Both the position numbers and the translations under genes were made by a program. Positions 19,819 to 28,437 of a stretch of DNA of 64,000 bases are shown piece after piece. How positions within the stretch are numbered: position 1 is the stretch's first letter; each line of letters starts with the position of its first letter. The notes under the pieces were generated by a model. It made no database searches, was not told the origin of the DNA, and worked only from the letters and a program-made list of their open reading frames with translations. Source of the DNA: Nocardioides sp. (GTDB lineage: Bacteria; Actinomycetota; Actinomycetes; Propionibacteriales; Nocardioidaceae); contig NZ_JAPYPS010000008.1 in assembly GCF_029937575.1 (NCBI RefSeq), positions 1 to 64,000 of the forward strand, given 5' to 3'.

Positions 19819-21026
19819 GAGCGCGCCCACGTCCAGGCGTACGCCGGGTCCTCGCACGACAACCCGCCCTCACCGAGCTCGAGCGGGGCGAAGGTGTCGA
19901 CCATCACCGCGGACTCCTCGAACGCCTCGGCGCCGAGCGAGGCCTCGATCGCCGACGGCTGCGGACCGTGGGCGTGACCGCCCGGGTGCCAGGAGATCGA
20001 GCCGAGACCGATGCCCGAGCCCTTGCGCGCCTCGTAGTCCCCACCGACGTAGAACATCACCTCGTCGCTGTCGACGTTGGAGTGGTAGTAGGGCACCGGG
20101 ATCGCCAGCGGGTGGTAGTCGACCTTGCGGGGCAGGAAGTTGCAGATCACGAAGTGGTGGCCCTCGAAGACCTGGTGCACGGGCGGCGGCTGGTGGACCT
20201 TGCCGGTGATCGGCATGTAGTCCTCGATGTTGAGCGTGTAGGGGTAGAGGCAGCCGTCCCAGCCGACCACGTCGAAGGGGTGCGTGGCGTAGGTGAGGCG
20301 GGTGCCCACGACCTGGCCCTGGGCGCGGTGCTTGACCAGGACCTCGACGCCCTCCTCGCCCTGCTCGCTCCCCTCGCTCTCGTCGGCCAGGTGGACGTCC
20401 TCGGGGCCGTGCAGGTCGCGCTCGCAGTACGGCGCGTGCTCGAGCAGCTGACCGAACCGCGAGAGGTAGCGCTTCGGCGGGGCGATGTGGCTGTTGGCCT
20501 CGATCGCGTAGAGCCGTGACACCGTCCGGGGCACCCAGCGGTGCGTGGTCGCGCGCGGGATCACGACGTAGTCACCGGCGCGGTAGGAGAGCACCCCGAA
20601 GACCGTCTCGACGACGCCCTCGCCCGACTCGACGTACACGCACTCGTCGCCGATCGCGTTGCGGTAGAGCGGCGACGGGTCGCTCGCTGCCTCGTCGGAG
20701 CCCGAGGTCACGACGTAGGAGATCCGCACGTCGCCGTTGCCCAGCACGACGCGGCGGTCGAGCACGGGGTCGGTGCCGGTCGCGAGCTCGTGGAGCTTGA
20801 GGTGTCGCGGCTTGAGCGGGTGGTTGGGCACGCGCACCTGGTCCGGCAGCTCCCACACGGCCGAGGCCGTGATCGCCGACGGCACGCCGCGGTGGTAGAG
20901 CAGCGACGAGTCGGAGGAGAAGCCCTCCTCCCCCATCAGCTCCTCGTAGTAGAGGTTGCCCGCGGGGTCGCGATGCTGGGTGTGCCGCTTCGGCGGCACC
21001 GTGCCGAGCCGTCGGTAGTACGCCAT
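19815..21026 (-). CDS. hmgA: homogentisate 1,2-dioxygenase family protein
   Basis: 403 aa; MAYYRRLGTVPPKRHTQ...YYEELMGEEGFSSDSSLLYHR; FEGHHFVICNFLPRKVDYHPLAIPVPYYHSNVDSDEVMFY. Confidence 0.88.
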   Translation of the reverse strand: MAYYRRLGTVPPKRHTQHRDPAGNLYYEELMGEEGFSSDSSLLYHRGVPSAITASAVWELPDQVRVPNHPLKPRHLKLHELATGTDPVLDRRVVLGNGDVRISYVVTSGSDEAASDPSPLYRNAIGDECVYVESGEGVVETVFGVLSYRAGDYVVIPRATTHRWVPRTVSRLYAIEANSHIAPPKRYLSRFGQLLEHAPYCERDLHGPEDVHLADESEGSEQGEEGVEVLVKHRAQGQVVGTRLTYATHPFDVVGWDGCLYPYTLNIEDYMPITGKVHQPPPVHQVFEGHHFVICNFLPRKVDYHPLAIPVPYYHSNVDSDEVMFYVGGDYEARKGSGIGLGSISWHPGGHAHGPQPSAIEASLGAEAFEESAVMVDTFAPLELGEGGLSCEDPAYAWTWARS

Positions 21027-21044
21027 GCCTGGCAGGCTAGCCCC

Positions 21045-21710
21045 ATGGTCACGCCGGACATGTGGAAGCGCTTCGTCGACGACGCCAGCCCCCTCGCTGC
21101 GGACGCCGACCGACGGGCCTCCCCGGCGCGCGGGGACCGGCTGGTGCGCGACGAGGACCTTCCCGGTCTCGGCCGCTACGCCGGCGACGTGCGGCTGGTG
21201 GTGACCGGCGGTGCGGGGCAGATCGCCGGCGCCGCGGCCTACTGCCGCAAGCACGGCGTCGAGGTGAGCTCCCTCGACCTGACGGTGCGCGACCTCGGCG
21301 ACCCGGCCGGCAACGTACGGCGGTTCCTCGCTGCCTTCGACGTCGCACTCGCGGCCGGCGACCTGATCGAGGACACCGTCGTGCACGTGCGGGTGGCGGG
21401 AGAGCTGACGCCGTCGTGGCTGGCGGCGCTCGACGAGATCGCCGCAGCCGAGTGGATGGTCACGCTCCCCCTCGACGGCCAGCTCGATCCCGAGTCCTGG
21501 ATCGACGCCGCGATGGACCGCGAGACCCCCGTGTCGCTCGTCGGCGGGACGCCCGGGCAGGCCGTCGCCGCGCTGCGCACGGCCGCCCGGCTCTGGGGGG
21601 ACGAGGACGACCTCACCGCGGCCCGGCGGTGGGTACGCAGCTGGGCCACCCCCGACGTCGACGCTGCTCTCGACCACCTCGAGCAGCTCGACCACCTGGG
21701 GTCGCGATGA
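21045..21710 (+). CDS. uncharacterised protein in homogentisate catabolism locus
   Basis: 222 aa ORF from ATG; 4-nt overlap with downstream fumarylacetoacetase gene. Confidence 0.65.
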   Translation: MVTPDMWKRFVDDASPLAADADRRASPARGDRLVRDEDLPGLGRYAGDVRLVVTGGAGQIAGAAAYCRKHGVEVSSLDLTVRDLGDPAGNVRRFLAAFDVALAAGDLIEDTVVHVRVAGELTPSWLAALDEIAAAEWMVTLPLDGQLDPESWIDAAMDRETPVSLVGGTPGQAVAALRTAARLWGDEDDLTAARRWVRSWATPDVDAALDHLEQLDHLGSR

Positions 21711-22798
21711 GCGGCTTCGGCCTCGACCACCTGCCGTACGGCGTGTTCTCGGTCGGCGGCGGCGCCCCGGCGGTCGGTGTCCGCTACGGCGACGGGGTGC
21801 TGGACCTCGCCTTCGAGACCGGCCGGCCCGAGCTCGCCGAGCCCTCGCTCAACGCCTTCCTCGCGCGTGGACGGGCGACCTGGCGCGAGGTCCGGGACGA
21901 GGCACGGGCGCTGATCCAGGACGGGGCCGAGACCGTCCCGCTCGCGGACGTCGACCTGCACCTGCCCCTCGCGGTCGCCGACTACGTCGACTTCTACGCC
22001 TCCGAGCAGCACGCGACCAACGTAGGACGCCTGTTCCGGCCGGACGGGGACGCCCTGCTGCCCAACTGGAAGCACCTGCCGGTGGGCTACCACGGGCGCG
22101 CCGGCACCGTCGTCGCATCCGACACTCCCGTCGTGCGGCCCAGCGGCCAGCGCGGTCCCGGGGACGTGGGACCGACTCGACGACTCGACCTCGAGGCCGA
22201 GCTGGGCTTCGTCGTCGGCGCCGGCTCGACCCTCGGCACCCCGGTCCGGGCAGCAGACCTCGCCGAGCACGTCTTCGGGGTCGTCGGCCTCAACGACTGG
22301 TCCGCGCGCGACCTGCAGGCGTGGGAGTACGTGCCGCTCGGACCCTTCCTCGGCAAGTCGTTCGCGACCTCGATCTCGCACTGGGTCACGCCCCTCGACG
22401 CTCTCGACGCGGCGTGGTGCGCCCTCCCGGACCAGGACCCCCGCCCGGCCGAGTACCTCGCCCCGGGCACGGCGCGCGGCCTCGACCTCGCGGTGGAGAT
22501 CGAGATCGACGGGCAGGTGGTCAGCAGACCGCCGTACTCCTCGACCTACTGGGGCCCGGCCCAGATGCTCGCCCACCTCACGGTCAACGGCGCTTCGCTG
22601 CGCCCCGGCGACCTCTTCGGGTCCGGCACCATCAGTGGCACCGAGCCCGACCAGGTCGGCTCCCTGCTCGAGCTGTACGGCGGGGAGCGGTTCCTCGACG
22701 ACGGCTCGACCGTCGTGCTGCGCTACTCGGCGCCGGGCGTCGGTGGCGGCAGGATCACCCTGGGCGAGGTCCGCGGCACGATCTCGCCCGCACGGTGA
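21707..22798 (+). CDS. fahA: fumarylacetoacetase
   Basis: YVDFYASEQHATNVGRLFRPDGDALLPNWKHLPVGYHGRAGTVV; GLNDWSARDLQAWEYVPLGPFLGKSF. Confidence 0.9.
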   Translation: MSGFGLDHLPYGVFSVGGGAPAVGVRYGDGVLDLAFETGRPELAEPSLNAFLARGRATWREVRDEARALIQDGAETVPLADVDLHLPLAVADYVDFYASEQHATNVGRLFRPDGDALLPNWKHLPVGYHGRAGTVVASDTPVVRPSGQRGPGDVGPTRRLDLEAELGFVVGAGSTLGTPVRAADLAEHVFGVVGLNDWSARDLQAWEYVPLGPFLGKSFATSISHWVTPLDALDAAWCALPDQDPRPAEYLAPGTARGLDLAVEIEIDGQVVSRPPYSSTYWGPAQMLAHLTVNGASLRPGDLFGSGTISGTEPDQVGSLLELYGGERFLDDGSTVVLRYSAPGVGGGRITLGEVRGTISPAR

Positions 22799-22812
22799 CC
22801 GACAGCGCCCAG

Positions 22813-23952
22813 TCAGTGCGGCGAGTCCACGGCGACGACGCCGAGCCAGGACGCCAGGTCGGCGAGGCGTGCCTCGACGCCCTCGCGGACCGCAGCGGTG
22901 AACGGCTCGTCCTCGTGCACGGCGTGCACGAGGAGCTCCCCGGCCTCGTGGTCCGCGGTCGCGTCGACCTTGCCGACCAGCCGGTGGCCGTGCAGCACCG
23001 GTAGGGCGTAGTAGCCCCACCGGCGCTTGGCCTTCGGCTTGAACATCTCCAGGGCGTAGTCGAAGTCCAGCAGGTCGGTCATCCGCTTGCGGTCGTGCAG
23101 GAGGACGTCGAAGGGTGCCAGCAGGGAGGTGCGCCGGGCGGCCGGGTCGTCGAAGAGGTCCGCCGAGTCCAGGGCCGCGGCCAGGACGTCGGGGTCGACG
23201 CGCCAGCGCCCCCGCACCCCCTCCACGACAGCCGGCTCGCCGGCCTCTCCGCCGCCCACCGGCTCGCCCTGCTGGTAGACGTCGCCGGAGCGAGCCAGCC
23301 CGAAGGCCCGCAGCCGACGGCGGTCGTTCTCCACCAGGGCCTGCGCCAGCGCTGGGACCGGCTCGTCGAGGTAGACGCGCTCGGCGAGGTCGTAGGACCG
23401 CTCGCCGTCGTCGCGCCCGGCGACTGCCACCTCGCCGCGCTGCACCAGCTGGGCGACGAGCATCCGGACGTTCTTGCCGTTGTTCCACCCCGAGGAGCGC
23501 CAGGGGCGCTCGCACGTGTCGGGCAGCGCACTCACCGGGAGCGGGCCCTCCTGGCGCAGCTGCTCGAGCACGTCGCGCCGTGCGCCCTCGTTGGCCTCCA
23601 TCCACTCGCTGAGCTGGTGGTGCCAGTCCTTCCACGCGCCCGGCGTCGGCCAGGCGGCCATCTCCGCGCGGTAGAGCGTCGCGTCCTCGACCGGGCGCAG
23701 CGCGCCGCCGACCTCCACGATCCGTTGGGCCGCGACCGCGTCGTCCAGGTCGCCTCGGCGGTGGTCCGCACCGAGCCGGGACCACAGGACCAGGTCGGCG
23801 GCCGGTGCCACCGCCTTCGTCCGGTCGAGCGGCAGCATCGTGAGCCGGCGGGCGGCGTCGTACAGGTCGTCGGGACGCTCGTCGGCCAGCAGGGCACCCA
23901 GCACCGCGATCCGGCAGGCCTGGTCACGGGTCAGGGCGTGAGCTGCGGCCAT
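22813..23952 (-). CDS. winged-helix crosslink-repair glycosylase-like protein (YcaQ/AlkZ family)
   Basis: GWNNGKNVRMLVAQLVQRGEVAVAGRDDGERSYDLAERV; LLAPFDVLLHDRKRMTDLLDFDYALEMFKPKAKRRWGYYALPVL. Confidence 0.8.
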   Translation of the reverse strand: MAAAHALTRDQACRIAVLGALLADERPDDLYDAARRLTMLPLDRTKAVAPAADLVLWSRLGADHRRGDLDDAVAAQRIVEVGGALRPVEDATLYRAEMAAWPTPGAWKDWHHQLSEWMEANEGARRDVLEQLRQEGPLPVSALPDTCERPWRSSGWNNGKNVRMLVAQLVQRGEVAVAGRDDGERSYDLAERVYLDEPVPALAQALVENDRRRLRAFGLARSGDVYQQGEPVGGGEAGEPAVVEGVRGRWRVDPDVLAAALDSADLFDDPAARRTSLLAPFDVLLHDRKRMTDLLDFDYALEMFKPKAKRRWGYYALPVLHGHRLVGKVDATADHEAGELLVHAVHEDEPFTAAVREGVEARLADLASWLGVVAVDSPH

Positions 23953-23964
23953 GCGCACGAGGAT

Positions 23965-23998
23965 GCCAGGGGTAGCCAGGGGTAGCCAGGGGTAGCCA
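23965..23998. repeat. 10-bp tandem repeat (GCCAGGGGTA) x ~3.4
   Basis: gccaggggta gccaggggta gccaggggta gcca. Confidence 0.9.
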
Positions 23999-24106
23999 CG
24001 GCGCCCGCTCGGCGAGCCCGGCGACCTCCACCACCGGCGCCAAGGCGCCGCTTCCTCGTCATGTCGAACCCGCCGCCCGTTCATCGACCCGCGCAAGCGT
24101 GACGGC

Positions 24107-25216
24107 GTGCGGATCGCCCAAATCGCCAACTTCATCGGCCCGGCCTCGGGAGGCATGCGCTTCGCCGTCGAAGCCCTGGGTCGCGGCTACGTCGAGGCCG
24201 GTGCCCGGCGACTGCTCGTGGTGCCCGGCCCCGTCGATGCCACGACCAGCACGCCGTACGGCGACGTGGTCCAGGTCCGCGCGCCGCGCGTGGGTGGTGC
24301 CGGCTACCGACTGATCGTCGAGCCGTGGCGCGTCGTCGACGTCCTGGAGGACTTCGACCCCACGTGCGTGGAGATGAGCGACAAGACGACCCTGCTGCCG
24401 GTCGCCCGGTGGGCCCGGCGGCGCGGAGTCCTCACCACGTTGCTCTCCCACGAGCGGATGGACGACATGCTGGCGATGCGGACGGGGCTCGACACCACCT
24501 CGAAGGCCTCGATCGCGATCCTCAACCGGCTCCTGGTGCGCAGCGTCGACCAGGTCGTGGTGACCTCGCGCTACGCCCAGGCGGAGTTCGCTGCCGTGGC
24601 CGCCTCGGCCGGCTGCGACGTCGTCCGGATCCCCCTCGGGGTCGACCTGGAGACCTTCCACCCACGCAGCTGGCAGCCTTCACCGACCCTGCGGCTCGTG
24701 CACGCCGGGAGGCTCTCCCGGGAGAAGTCGCCCCACCTCGCGGTGGCCACTGCTCTCGAGCTGCACCGCCGCGGCGTACCCGTCGAGCTGACCGTGTACG
24801 GCGACGGGCCGCACCGTGACGAGCTGGTCGCGCTGGCCGGGTCCGGGCCGGTGCGCTTCGCCGGCCACGTTGCCGACCGCGCCGAGCTCAGCGCCCGTCT
24901 CGGGGCCGCCGACGTGGCCCTCTCGGTCTGCCCGGGCGAGACCTTCGGACTCGCGGTCCTGGAGTCGTTGGCCAGCGGCACCCCTGTCGTGACGGCCGAT
25001 CGTGGCGGTGCCAGGGAGCTGGTCGACGCCGCATCCGGTGACTGGGGTCGCGCCGAGGCCGGCTCGCTCGCCGACGCCGTGCTCCGCGTGGCCGCTCGGC
25101 CGGCGGGACGGCGTCGGGCGGCCGCGCGCGCTCGCGCCGAGGAGTTCCCGTGGCGCACCACGGTGGGCCGGATGCTCGACCTGCACGCCGGCCTGGCGGT
25201 CGAAGCCGTCTCCTGA
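24107..25216 (+). CDS. glycosyltransferase family 4 (GT-B)
   Basis: 369 aa; RLVHAGRLSREKSPHLAVATALELH, VCPGETFGLAVLESLASGTPVVTADRGGARELV. Confidence 0.88.
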   Translation: MRIAQIANFIGPASGGMRFAVEALGRGYVEAGARRLLVVPGPVDATTSTPYGDVVQVRAPRVGGAGYRLIVEPWRVVDVLEDFDPTCVEMSDKTTLLPVARWARRRGVLTTLLSHERMDDMLAMRTGLDTTSKASIAILNRLLVRSVDQVVVTSRYAQAEFAAVAASAGCDVVRIPLGVDLETFHPRSWQPSPTLRLVHAGRLSREKSPHLAVATALELHRRGVPVELTVYGDGPHRDELVALAGSGPVRFAGHVADRAELSARLGAADVALSVCPGETFGLAVLESLASGTPVVTADRGGARELVDAASGDWGRAEAGSLADAVLRVAARPAGRRRAAARARAEEFPWRTTVGRMLDLHAGLAVEAVS

Positions 25217-25246
25217 GCCTCCGCGCCTGCCCGGATGACTCTCGCG

Positions 25247-26737
25247 TCAGCGACGCCGCGCGACCAGGGCCGGCTCGTCCTGCGCGGGGATCCACTCCGC
25301 CGACACGATCCGGTCGATGCGCGCGCGGGAGGCGCGGGTCAGGAGGAGCAGCGGCACGAGCACCGCCAGCAGCAGCGAGCCGAGCACGATGGCCAGGTAG
25401 GCGCCGTGCAGGGACGAGTCCAGCGGCGCCGCCAGGCCGAAGACCAGGGACCAGCCGAGCAGCGCGGCCATCGCGGTGCGCGGCAGGCGGATCACCGCCA
25501 GGAACGGCACCACCCAGAGGAAGTACCACAGGTGCACCACCGGGCTGAGGAGCACCAGGGCCCCCATCACCAGCGCGACGGCGCGCACGGCGTCGACGGC
25601 GGAGCCGGTGCGCCACCGCAGGGCCACGGCCGTGGCCAGCCCGAGAGCGGCCACGGTGGCGAGCTGCCGGACCAGGTCGAGGAAGGTGGCGTTGTCGAGA
25701 CCGACCCCGAGGACCCGGGTCAGCCAGTCCAGGGCGCCGCCGACGAGCGTCGGCATGGACAGCGGCGTGTTGACCGTGCCCGGTACGCCGAGGGCGCGCA
25801 CCCACCCCACTCCCAGGCCGGTGACCACGCCCAGCCCGAGGAGCAGACCTCCGGACGTGGCGGCGACGGCGCCGAGTCGTCGTACGCGATCGAGGAGCGT
25901 GGCCGCCGCGGGCAGCGACAGCAGCACGATCCCGATGCAGACCAGTCCTCCCGGCGCCTTGACCGCTGCGGCCGCGCCGCCGAGCAGCGCCCCCGCGAAC
26001 CAGCCGTGCTCCTGGGCCACGACGAGGGCGGCGGCCATCAGGCCGACCATGAGCAGGTCGTTGTGCAGCCCACCGACGCCGTTGGCCAGCATCAGCGGCG
26101 AGGCGAGGACGACCGCGGCGGCCAGGGCGGGGTTCAGCCCGCTCCACCTGGCCAGCCGGGGCACGGCCCAGGCGAGCAGGACGAGCCCGGTCAACGCCAG
26201 CATCCGATGGCCGATCACCAGGACCCACGGGTTGCCGGTGAGCTCGGCGCCGAAGGATCCGATCGACACCGGGATCGGGCCGTACGGCGTCACGGTCTCC
26301 ATCCAGCGTGGGTCGACGGCTTCCACGATCGGACCGCTGAGGACCGAGGGACCGTGCTCGTACGGCGAGATGCCGGCCTTGGCGAGCATCCCCTGCGCCG
26401 CGTACGACCAGCCGTCGCGGGAGAACAGCGGGGGCGCCAGCACGAGCGGCGCCGCCCAGACGAGGGTTGCGTGGCGCACGAGGGCGACCGCGTCCTCGCG
26501 GTCCTCGCTGTGCAGGTCGGCGGCGTGGGCGACGTGGCGGCACAGGCTCAGCCACTGCGAGGCGACCAGGCCCAGGCCCAGCATCACGATGCCGAGCGAG
26601 ACCATCCGTCCGACCTCGGACCCGTGGACTCGCGGGAGGAGGTCGGGCTGCATCAAGGGGGTCGAGTCGGGCAGCACGGAGACACCGAGACCCCCCACGA
26701 GGACCAGCACACTCCCGACGAATCCGCGCACAAGCAC
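25247..26737 (-). CDS. polyprenol-phosphomannose-dependent alpha-1,6-mannosyltransferase-like membrane protein (MptB-like)
   Basis: 496 aa polytopic GT-C type; FSRDGWSYAAQGMLAKAGISPYEHGPSVL. Confidence 0.7.
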   Translation of the reverse strand: MLVRGFVGSVLVLVGGLGVSVLPDSTPLMQPDLLPRVHGSEVGRMVSLGIVMLGLGLVASQWLSLCRHVAHAADLHSEDREDAVALVRHATLVWAAPLVLAPPLFSRDGWSYAAQGMLAKAGISPYEHGPSVLSGPIVEAVDPRWMETVTPYGPIPVSIGSFGAELTGNPWVLVIGHRMLALTGLVLLAWAVPRLARWSGLNPALAAAVVLASPLMLANGVGGLHNDLLMVGLMAAALVVAQEHGWFAGALLGGAAAAVKAPGGLVCIGIVLLSLPAAATLLDRVRRLGAVAATSGGLLLGLGVVTGLGVGWVRALGVPGTVNTPLSMPTLVGGALDWLTRVLGVGLDNATFLDLVRQLATVAALGLATAVALRWRTGSAVDAVRAVALVMGALVLLSPVVHLWYFLWVVPFLAVIRLPRTAMAALLGWSLVFGLAAPLDSSLHGAYLAIVLGSLLLAVLVPLLLLTRASRARIDRIVSAEWIPAQDEPALVARRR

Positions 26738-26746
26738 ACGCGGAGG

Positions 26747-27706
26747 CTAGGGATCCCCGGCGACGCTCTCGTGAACGACGGCTGACGAGTTCTGGGCCGG
26801 TGGCCGACCTGCAGGACTCGGGACTCTGCTCGCCGCCGCCCAGGCGACCAGGGCGAGCAGCAGGTCGGCGCCGGTGTGCAGCACCCGCACCAGGACCGCG
26901 ACGGCGCCCGCGGCTCCGACGCCGAGCATCGGGCTGAGCAGGGCCACGAGGGTGACCTCGCGCGGCCCCACCCCCGCGGGAGCCACGACGATCGCGACCC
27001 CGACGGCGTACGCCGTGGCGAATGCCGCCGCAGCCGCGGGCAGCACCGACCAGGTCGGTTCCGGCGAGAGCACCACGACAGCGCCGGCATAGCTCGCCCA
27101 GGTCAGCGCCATCAGGGCGACGAGTCCCACGACGTCGAGCCAGCGCAGCCCCAGCTGGACGCCCGCCACCAGGCCGGCCAGGCGGTTGACCACGGCGGGC
27201 ACCAGCGAGACCAGCGCCGCCAGGCAGAGGACCGCCCCAGTGGTCCGCGTGAGTGGACCGACGTCGACGCCGGCGCAGGCCACGACACCGACCACGGCGG
27301 CGGCCGTGGCCAGGTTGAGTCCCAGGAACGTGAGCGAGGTGGAGGCCGTCACCCGGACGGGTACGCCGTGGTCGCGGGCCAGGTGGGCGTGGGCGCCGAT
27401 CGACCACACGCCGCCAGGCACGTACTTGCCCAGCTGGCCGACGAAGAAGACCGAACGACCGATCCCTCCCGGCAGCCGATGACCGAAGCCGCGCAGCAGC
27501 GCCAGCCAGGCGACCGAGGTCAGCCCCAGACCCGCCAGGACCAGGGCGGAGGCGCCGCCCACCGAGGCCACCGACGTCGAGCCGATGGCCGAGACGATCT
27601 CGTCTCCGTGGCCTCGGAAGGCCAGCAGGGCACCCGCCAGCACCACACCCAGGAACAGCCAGCGAGCTGCCCGCACCCACCGGCTCCGTCGCGTCGGGTC
27701 CGCCAT
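26747..27706 (-). CDS. LPG synthase/flippase-like integral membrane protein
   Basis: 319 aa polytopic; FFVGQLGKYVPGGVWSIGAHAHLARDHGVPV; VAPAGVGPREVTLVALLSP. Confidence 0.65.
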   Translation of the reverse strand: MADPTRRSRWVRAARWLFLGVVLAGALLAFRGHGDEIVSAIGSTSVASVGGASALVLAGLGLTSVAWLALLRGFGHRLPGGIGRSVFFVGQLGKYVPGGVWSIGAHAHLARDHGVPVRVTASTSLTFLGLNLATAAAVVGVVACAGVDVGPLTRTTGAVLCLAALVSLVPAVVNRLAGLVAGVQLGLRWLDVVGLVALMALTWASYAGAVVVLSPEPTWSVLPAAAAAFATAYAVGVAIVVAPAGVGPREVTLVALLSPMLGVGAAGAVAVLVRVLHTGADLLLALVAWAAASRVPSPAGRPPAQNSSAVVHESVAGDP

Positions 27707-28437
27707 CACTCGTCGACCGGACGGGAGACCAGGGCGGTCCGGGTGGGGTAGGGCAGCGCCGGGGTCCGACCCCGGGTCCAGCGCACGCTCACGCCGTCCG
27801 GGCCCGACGGCAGGGAGCCGATCGCCGCGCGGTACCGACCCCGCTCGACGTTGTCGACGACGACCAGCCCACCTGGACGCAGCCGGCAGAGCGCACGGGC
27901 CAGGCACGCCTCGCGGGCTCGGCCGTCGACGACGATGACGTCGAAGTCGCCCGCGACCTCGTCGAGAGCAGCGACGTAGTCGGAGAAGTCCAGGCCGGCG
28001 AAGCCCGCCTTGGACGAGGCCGTCGCCGGGGACTCGCAGGGGCGTGGCTCGACGAGGATGAGGGTGGCGTTGCCGGGCAGCACCGGCACCAGCTGCTGGG
28101 CCCAGGCGGCGTCGTGCTCGACGCTGGTCACCGACGCGGCACGGGTGCTCAACCAGACGGTCGAGGCGCCCGAGCCCCACTCGAAAACGCGGGCGTCCAC
28201 GCGGTCGGCGAGGAAGGCCTCGACCTCGTCGGCGGCGGCGAAGGTCCACCAGGGTGTGTCGAGGGCGACGAGATCGTCGAGGTCGTGCACGGCGAACCAG
28301 GAGCGCACCCACAGGCCGGTCCGGGAGCGTCCTGCCCACCTGTCGAGCGCACCCAGCACGCCCGTGGCCGCGAGCACGGAGCGCACGGCGCGGACCACGG
28401 CGACGTAGGCGCGCTTCACCCTGACGGACAGGCTCAT
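27706..28437 (-). CDS. class I SAM-dependent methyltransferase-like protein
   Basis: VFEWGSGASTVWLSTRAASVTSVEHD; DFDVIVVDGRAREACL. Confidence 0.7.
   Translation of the reverse strand: MSLSVRVKRAYVAVVRAVRSVLAATGVLGALDRWAGRSRTGLWVRSWFAVHDLDDLVALDTPWWTFAAADEVEAFLADRVDARVFEWGSGASTVWLSTRAASVTSVEHDAAWAQQLVPVLPGNATLILVEPRPCESPATASSKAGFAGLDFSDYVAALDEVAGDFDVIVVDGRAREACLARALCRLRPGGLVVVDNVERGRYRAAIGSLPSGPDGVSVRWTRGRTPALPYPTRTALVSRPVDE

Noticed and set aside
24888-27680. 930-aa minus-strand ORF
   Set aside because: Arg/Gly/Pro-rich shadow frame over real glycosyltransferase and flippase-like genes; no domain-like motifs.
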